The position numbers and the translations under genes are program-made. This document shows, piece by piece, positions 59,901 to 64,000 of a stretch of DNA of 64,000 bases. The notes beneath the pieces are model-generated. The model searched no databases. It was not told the origin of the DNA and worked only from the letters and a program-made list of their open reading frames with translations. The stretch is from Kordia sp965224175 (GTDB lineage: Bacteria > Bacteroidota > Bacteroidia > Flavobacteriales > Flavobacteriaceae). Within the stretch, counting starts at the first letter, position 1. Each line of letters opens with the position of its first letter. The DNA is taken from positions 2,480,001 through 2,544,000 of the forward strand of contig NZ_OZ245041.1 of NCBI RefSeq assembly GCF_965224175.1. The letters run 5' to 3'.

Positions 59901-61981
59901 CTCCATTTTCCATATTCAAATGTCGTCCAATATCCATAATCTTCTTTATCAGCTGTTCCATTATTATTTGCATCATAATAATCTGGTCCAGTAACAGCTG
60001 TTAGTAACCAGTGCGTTGCATAGGGTTCTAATTGTCGTTTTTCGAAATAAGATTGACTTTGATCAGGTCTTGCATTGATGCTCCCAAAAGTTCTAGTAAT
60101 GGTCTCATGATTGTATACAGGTAATGAATAGTGGTATGTTTTTCCATCTACAGCAGTAACTTTAAAAGCTCCGATACCATCTTTTGGTAAATTTTCGGTA
60201 TTAATATCAAAACCAGATTCAGGAAGTAAAAAGCCTTCTGATTTTAAACTTGCATAATTTTCCCTTAATTCTTCTATAGTATAATAATCTACATACGTTC
60301 CATTTTTCCTTCTTGGTTTAGCACTTAGCTCAACACTTCCGTCGTTTGCATAATAGTCTAATATATTGGTATGATTTATAGAAGCTGCGTCAAAATTTGC
60401 TTCTGAAACATCTGTAACACCTAGATATGTACTTATTTCATTATCAAAATAAAAATAAGGTTTGTTATTAAAAATTGCATGAGATGGTAGATTTGTATCA
60501 GATCCATCAAGTGAATATTTTAGCGAATATCCTTTATCATTTTCTTTATCGGTTAATCCAAATAAGTTCCCGTTTTCAAATAATCTTGAAGATATTCCTC
60601 CTGAAAGTCCTTGTGCTTGTACATCGTATTTGTCGTAACTTGGAAAAATCATATTATCAGCAATATCGTTTTGAGAAGTATTTGATAATGAATTCCCTTG
60701 TAATGACACCTCATAAATATCCATAAAAGCAGTATCATAAGACAACTCCTTTATTATAGCAACACAATCTGAATCTTCAGGTAAGTGACTACTCGTTTCA
60801 CAATCACAAGAATTATAACCGTAAAAAGACTCTTTGTAGTTTAGAGCTTCTTCATAATTAGAAGTAATGAGAGTCAAATTTGGACAAGCTGTGGAAAAGT
60901 TAGCATAGTTTCTAAAAACTAATACTTCCCATTTTCCTTGATCATAGACACCAGTATTAAAATAATTTGGTCCAGTAATATAATTATACTCACTCTTTCC
61001 TAGATAGTATCTAAACTTTTGCTTTCCAAATGTTAAACTAAATATACCTGTTTTTGTTGGAAGCATTATAGGTATTTGCCAACCACTAGTCTTGGCGGTA
61101 TAGTCTCCCATGCTGATTGTATTTTCAAACTGAAGATGTATGCCTATACCAGCACCTCCTTGGACTTCATTTGTTGATGAACTTCTATTTGTTGCACGAC
61201 CTGTCACACTCACTCCATGTGAAGATAAGCTTATACCTAGTGCCGCTGTATTATTTTTTCCTGATCCTGTAGCTATGCTAACATCTATAACTCCAGAAGT
61301 AGACACCGTAAATCCCGTTCCATTACTATTAAGACCTGCCGAACCACTCAATCCTCCATTAGTACTGGCACTAGCTCCTACAGATAATACTCCCGAACTA
61401 TATCCTACGTTTATACCAATTCCTTGAGTCCCTAATTTTAGGGATCCTCCTAACCCTTCAGTTGGTCCATACCCTATACTTACAAAACCTCCCAAGCTTC
61501 TATTACTTCCCCAAGAAAATCCTAGACCCGCGGAATAACTACCAGTTGCTGAGTATCCTAATGACAAACTGTAAATAGATTCTTCTCTCCCTTCGTCATA
61601 GAAATACTCTGACAATAACGCATTGTTATAATCATCTGGATAACCATTCACAGATCTATTGATGGCTCCAGGATTTAGATTCCATCCCAAACCAACCCAA
61701 GAGGCTTCTTGGTCCATGGCAATTCCTGCATGATAGGATAATGCCAGCGGATAACCACCTTCGGGTGAAGGCACATTCAGCAAGGGTAATACATAACTTA
61801 AATCTCCCGTTGCTAGATTTACCATATCAGTAGCATCTACAGGTTCAAAACTTGCTGCTTCGGGAGCATTGGGTCCATTATTAGATGCCATTAAGTGGTT
61901 TATTGGCACTATGCTCGGCAAAAAATTCAGCAATAAAAACATCGCTATAATTTTATGTGATTGTCTTGTTTTATACTTCAT
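56930..61981 (-). CDS. SpvB/TcB-like secreted RHS-family protein
   Basis: A 1683-residue exported protein with a signal peptide (about residues 1-33). The mature start FEPVDATDMVNLATGDLSY, followed by VPSPEGGYPLALSYHAGIAMDQEASWVGLGWNLNPGAI, is the SpvB/TcB-type N-terminal signature common in Bacteroidetes RHS systems. About residues 125-290 are Gly/Ser-rich and beta-repetitive. A Cys-rich patch near nt 58930-59010 (ESFDNCGGPCGED-type spacing) and another near 60790 may form disulphides. The C-terminal part has a carbohydrate-binding-like beta sandwich (TGNYSLKITPSDN to IYVDDFRLHP, near 57130-57450) and then RHS/YD repeats (YVYNEWDELSYM, YEYDSNGRLIKT). It stops without an RHS core, which the next gene supplies. 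The genes are 10 nt apart, so the pair probably forms one shell-like assembly split over two polypeptides. Confidence 0.88.
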   Translation of the reverse strand: MKYKTRQSHKIIAMFLLLNFLPSIVPINHLMASNNGPNAPEAASFEPVDATDMVNLATGDLSYVLPLLNVPSPEGGYPLALSYHAGIAMDQEASWVGLGWNLNPGAINRSVNGYPDDYNNALLSEYFYDEGREESIYSLSLGYSATGSYSAGLGFSWGSNRSLGGFVSIGYGPTEGLGGSLKLGTQGIGINVGYSSGVLSVGASASTNGGLSGSAGLNSNGTGFTVSTSGVIDVSIATGSGKNNTAALGISLSSHGVSVTGRATNRSSSTNEVQGGAGIGIHLQFENTISMGDYTAKTSGWQIPIMLPTKTGIFSLTFGKQKFRYYLGKSEYNYITGPNYFNTGVYDQGKWEVLVFRNYANFSTACPNLTLITSNYEEALNYKESFYGYNSCDCETSSHLPEDSDCVAIIKELSYDTAFMDIYEVSLQGNSLSNTSQNDIADNMIFPSYDKYDVQAQGLSGGISSRLFENGNLFGLTDKENDKGYSLKYSLDGSDTNLPSHAIFNNKPYFYFDNEISTYLGVTDVSEANFDAASINHTNILDYYANDGSVELSAKPRRKNGTYVDYYTIEELRENYASLKSEGFLLPESGFDINTENLPKDGIGAFKVTAVDGKTYHYSLPVYNHETITRTFGSINARPDQSQSYFEKRQLEPYATHWLLTAVTGPDYYDANNNGTADKEDYGYWTTFEYGKWSDAFVWKNPYGKEYHENETNSDVKTWIRGRKQVYYLDRVKTRTHSAIFIKSERHDANSTAWNYESVAHIDNLDQNSSNYQSRFSIPSQKTLCLDKVILVKESNDNLDKSYGNSSQNYTDIYYNDSSKPSEQGWYNLKNNVIDISDNWNGLLTNAVKVIDFNYDYSLAQGTPNTTSSFYGRLTLNSVEFKGKSATQLIPPYHFNYLKDNTYVYDIEDKDGFGYYKEDNSIWSLNEIVTPQGAKIRVNYEDHSIKSVVESNITFRKSASTYNIIKLSNTTFRVKADHDFGIEIGDVMNFTYSKDCFMEDPGNCGGPCGEDLIGSCEINQNAVVISDNGDNSYDIQISIPICEPDIDPADYCTRTKESYEASYVINEIIPNYGGIRVASIITTNDVDSYTTSYKYGENENGIGYISYLPFAPELEEELPYSAELPAPKVMYEYVVMESSQSEGKVQYKFKVFKEKEEDAIKFGDLYEVEVLSDEHYNSVSDKDVAINKYTVRDNLSTLGQLLEVSTINGRGHLLSKIENTYYSPEDPTPNNVGVTKEAYQTYKIVDYAQNTPDKKDKWLVNSSARIKYPSLLKYATEYKSGYQYRSLFGEIDEITGQTLEVLSVTSDGTEVKSKTIPAYYKYPQMGSKVDDPLNKNMLAQQAMSKTYIKADDGLWKETGVGITTWSNQWKYVTYDGALETPSSEEDVWRKHKNYVWEGTLNDDGTYNGFMGEDDNFDWSIGSWPLGTDQTNPKWKNISTITRYDHYSMPLEVKDINDNYAITKTTDNETKVLFTANAKYFEAFNTGAENYDNETSRLDPQIFGAASLRTTEKAHTGNYSLKITPSDNTFGAALTGIHRTGKYKMSVWVHKDTHENARFKKGSGVLEEFNGEKIIAGDWVQLNHYFDRFEAETFTSTVFKVASASGTIYVDDFRLHPIATTMTSYVYNEWDELSYMLDGNNMATHYEYDSNGRLIKTSVEYIDTATIPGGFKKVSEHNYHYKNN

Positions 61982-61992
61982 TCTATGTTGTT

Positions 61993-62598
61993 TTAAAATG
62001 ATAATTTCGGTTCTTCTTTTATGATATCTGTAGGTATTTTAAATTTTACTTCTCCTACTTGTAATCCTATATCTTCCAGCGTAAAGTGCATGTAATCTTC
62101 TTTTAAACTTTCTTCTTTCCTTGGATATACAAACATGATGGTTGTTGCATTGCTCATGCCATACATTCTTGGATAAATGAAGTCTTGCATTTCCAACGTG
62201 TCTTTTCTTTGGGTGATTAAATGCGCTTTTTCACCCATACCAAAGGCTAGTTGATTTACCATCGCTCCAAATTCGTTTCTGTTGTTAGGAATACTACTGA
62301 GTAATTCTTTATTTCTTGCTGACATTGATAGATTAAAGTACAGTTGTCCTTTGTATTTTTCTCTCAAGGCAGCTAATTCCTCTGAATTTATCTCCTCATT
62401 AATTTCTTGTGCAACCAACATATCTGTAGGGCGGTATGCTAAAGAGAATGTCACGCCATTAATCGTTTTTTCTTGCACATACTCACTATCTTCTCCATGC
62501 AAGTATTGTAGAAGTTCTGCTTGCGTACTAAATGTTTCTTGCTTACAACTACAGAGAGAAATTCCTAGTAGTAGCCAGAAAATCATGAATTTCCCCAT
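61993..62598 (-). CDS. Lipoprotein of unknown function upstream of the RHS genes
   Basis: A 201-residue protein. I chose the ATG at 62596-62598, which gives a lipoprotein signal peptide (MGKFMIFWLLLGISLCSC) and a 4-nt gap after the OmpH-like gene; a longer frame from 62625 would overlap that gene. The lipobox is weak (LCSC), but the short leader and Cys position are right for lipid attachment. The mature protein begins KQETFSTQAELLQYL and has no motif I can name. It is 11 nt upstream of the SpvB-like gene, so it probably helps assemble, anchor or export the RHS proteins (inference from position). Confidence 0.8.
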   Translation of the reverse strand: MGKFMIFWLLLGISLCSCKQETFSTQAELLQYLHGEDSEYVQEKTINGVTFSLAYRPTDMLVAQEINEEINSEELAALREKYKGQLYFNLSMSARNKELLSSIPNNRNEFGAMVNQLAFGMGEKAHLITQRKDTLEMQDFIYPRMYGMSNATTIMFVYPRKEESLKEDYMHFTLEDIGLQVGEVKFKIPTDIIKEEPKLSF

Positions 62599-62602
62599 AC
62601 CA

Positions 62603-63136
62603 TTATTTTCCTCTGAATTCTGCATTGAGTCCTTCTAATACTTTCGTTGTCAAATCAGTTCCTTCATCAGCATACATGATGTTTCCGGCTCCACTAGCCC
62701 CCAAAATAATTTTATATCCTTTTTCTTTTCCGTACGCTTTTACATAATCGTTGATATCATTGATTACGGTTTGCGTAGCTTTTTGATCTTCTTCTTTTAT
62801 TTGCTTTTGAATCGTCTGTTGATAGTTTGTAATTTGTTGTTGTTTTCCACTCAACAATTGTTGTTTCAGCTCCTTCTCTTTTTTTGTCATAGAAGCACGT
62901 TCCTTTTCATAGGATTTTAGTTCATTTTGCCAACCTGAAATGAGACTATCTATATTTGCATTTAAGGTTTTTGCTTTCTCTTGAAAATCAGTTCTTACAA
63001 TTTTTGTTCGTTCGTATCCTTCTACTAATTTGTTCACATCTACATATACTTGTTCTTCTTTAGAGAGTCCTTTCCATATAGCAATAGAGGATAATACCAA
63101 AGCAATCACGGATAAAATCAAAGGAGTTTTTTTCAT
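62603..63136 (-). CDS. OmpH/Skp-family periplasmic chaperone-like protein
   Basis: A 177-residue protein with an N-terminal hydrophobic anchor or signal (about residues 1-22, ISVIALVLSS-like) followed by VYVDVNKLVEGYERTKIVRTDF, the start pattern of the OmpH/Skp family. A long Lys/Glu/Gln-rich coiled coil (about residues 50-135) comes next, and the end is KGYKIILGASGAGNIMYADEGTDLTTKVLEGLN, the beta-strand segment typical of that family. Skp proteins hold unfolded outer-membrane and secreted proteins in the periplasm. This is an accessory copy, not the usual bamA-linked one, and is placed directly before the lipoprotein and the two giant RHS proteins. A dedicated export-chaperone role is a reasonable inference. 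Confidence 0.88.
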   Translation of the reverse strand: MKKTPLILSVIALVLSSIAIWKGLSKEEQVYVDVNKLVEGYERTKIVRTDFQEKAKTLNANIDSLISGWQNELKSYEKERASMTKKEKELKQQLLSGKQQQITNYQQTIQKQIKEEDQKATQTVINDINDYVKAYGKEKGYKIILGASGAGNIMYADEGTDLTTKVLEGLNAEFRGK

Positions 63137-63186
63137 TTTTATATTTTTTAAGTTGTTTTATTATTCGTTGTTTATTTCACTAATTA

Positions 63187-63573
63187 TTAACCTACCATAG
63201 CTTTTGCCGTATGGTTACTTTTATAAATACTGTTGAGGAATAATTTTCGTCTTCGAAAACTCACAAATGCAATGAATGAGTTAGTCAGTATAAGTTCTCG
63301 TGTATCAGTGTGGTAATATTTTATACATGCTTTATTGACAATATAAGACCTACTGATTCTAAAAAAGTTTGCTTCTTCTAGTAGTTCTTCATAATATTTC
63401 AGCTTGTGACAGCTTACAAACTTCTTTTCATTTCGCATGTGAAATATTGAATAATTACCATGTGCTTCTATATACAGTATATCTTTAAGCATTAGGTACA
63501 CTATTTCTCTTTCTCCATATAAAAGGATATGGTCTTCTTCGTTGTTTCTGATTAAATTCTTTTTCATTTTCAA
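63187..63573 (-). CDS. Stand-alone LytTR-family DNA-binding regulator
   Basis: A 128-residue protein made of a single LytTR domain: ILLYGEREIVYLMLKDILYIEAHGNYSIF at about residues 16-44, KLKYYEELLEEANFFRISRSYIVN at about 58-81, and a final RELILTNSFIAFVSFRRRKLF. The receiver domain that LytR/AgrA-type response regulators carry is missing, so it is not an ordinary two-component partner. A second in-frame Met lies two codons in. It is 50 nt upstream of the OmpH-like gene with no terminator between, so it probably leads the RHS operon and may regulate it. A promoter candidate lies about 120 nt upstream. Confidence 0.88.
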   Translation of the reverse strand: MKMKKNLIRNNEEDHILLYGEREIVYLMLKDILYIEAHGNYSIFHMRNEKKFVSCHKLKYYEELLEEANFFRISRSYIVNKACIKYYHTDTRELILTNSFIAFVSFRRRKLFLNSIYKSNHTAKAMVG

Positions 63574-63678
63574 TTACATTGATGTTTATATATTCTTCTA
63601 AAACTTCTCATAAGATTGTGTCATCATCTTGACATTTTTTAATTAGGGAATTGATCTTTTTATGGAAGCATTTTATGA

Positions 63679-63921
63679 CTAACTTTTGAATCAAAACTAT
63701 ATTCAAAAAAGTGTCTCAGCAACAAAAAACAGCTACAATACAGCAATTATAGATGCAACTCAAGACACCTTAATTCCTATAAACCAAATACTTACATCGA
63801 AATCACAGAAGAATTACTAGCATCATTTTCTTGTACCGAGTTTTTCGGGAAATTCCGTTATTTACTCGATAATCGAGATTTAAATGCTCAGAAGTTTGCG
63901 TTGAAATATTGTTACTATTAA
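63679..63921 (+). other. Open stretch without a start codon, possible gene remnant
   Basis: A plus-strand frame stays open for 80 codons to a TAA at 63919-63921 but has no ATG. Its second half reads like coding sequence (YIEITEELLASFSCTEFF, LLDNRDLNAQKFALKYC), while its first half does not. An adjacent frame over the first half also looks protein-like (SVSATKNSYNTAIIDATQ). This could be a frameshifted remnant or chance. It also overlaps the LytTR promoter candidate. The remainder of 63574-64000 shows nothing else. Confidence 0.2.
63692..63722 (-). promoter_or_regulatory. Candidate promoter of the LytTR/RHS operon
   Basis: On the minus strand a TTG (63720-63722) is followed after 20 nt by TAGTTTTG (63692-63699), an exact fit to the TAnnTTTG -7 consensus of Bacteroidetes with an acceptable spacer. 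It lies about 120 nt upstream of the LytTR start. Confidence 0.5.
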
Positions 63922-64000
63922 CAAGAATGAAATCCTTTTAAATTGGTAAGAGAGTAATGATGTTACTTTTTCTAAAAGGAGTTGAAACCTTTGTGTATTT

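Noticed and set aside
62282..62638. Plus-strand frame of 118 residues opposite the lipoprotein gene
   Set aside because: Shadow of a well-supported signal-peptide-bearing gene on the minus strand.
1..64000. tRNA, rRNA, CRISPR arrays, insertion sequences, riboswitches
   Set aside because: Looked for by eye on both strands; no cloverleaf, direct-repeat array, transposase or known aptamer pattern was evident.

Overview
The window looks like part of a marine flavobacterial chromosome (Bacteroidetes, Flavobacteriaceae; a Kordia-like genus is a guess from gene content only). The reasons are the low GC content, promoter candidates of the Bacteroidetes TTG/TAnnTTTG type, absence of strong Shine-Dalgarno sequences, Bacteroidetes-style secreted proteins (RHS/SpvB pair, S74-like fibre protein, SCSSDDN-type lipoprotein), and an UpxY-like NusG paralogue. 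Every gene called lies on the minus strand, so transcription runs from high to low coordinates. I saw no tRNA, rRNA, CRISPR array or insertion sequence.

Region 1 (about 50075 down to 1) is one giant hybrid NRPS/PKS operon that runs off the left edge. It opens with a promoter candidate, a roughly 160-nt leader and an RfaH/UpxY/LoaP-like antiterminator gene (49356-49880). Seven further megasynthase genes follow, plus a partial eighth, tightly packed (3 to 86 nt gaps), broken only by one secreted-protein gene and a 193-nt gap before the 3108-10949 gene. Reading in transcription order: (half C)-A-T-C-A-T-C-A-T; C-A(with inserted luciferase-like monooxygenase)-T; KS-AT-KR-T; C-A-T-C-A-T; C-A-T; C-A-T-C-A-T-C-A-T; C-A-T-KS-AT-KR-T; C-A-(off window). 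That is 12 adenylation domains and two malonyl-type PKS modules. Specificity codes read by eye suggest Ala, Leu, unknown, Gly(+oxidation), malonate, Asn, unknown, Asn, Thr, Cys-like, Asn, hydrophobic/aromatic, malonate, Asn. No thioesterase, epimerase or MbtH gene is in the window. Most subunits start with a TubC-like docking domain, and their upstream partners end in a short strand-like tail, which supports the gene order as the order of assembly.

Region 2 (50076-50725) is AT-rich spacer with palindromes, a strong bidirectional-type terminator and a 50-codon reading frame broken by one stop codon.

Region 3 (50726-52355) holds two separately terminated exported proteins: an S74-like fibre/adhesin-type protein and a small lipoprotein.

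Region 4 (52477-63573) reads as an operon: a stand-alone LytTR DNA-binding protein, an OmpH/Skp-like periplasmic chaperone, a lipoprotein, a large SpvB/RHS-type secreted protein and a second RHS protein with a full RHS core and a distinct C-terminal extension. The first two genes could regulate the system and chaperone export of the two giant surface proteins (inference). The right end (63574-64000) has a promoter candidate for the LytTR gene and no convincing gene.
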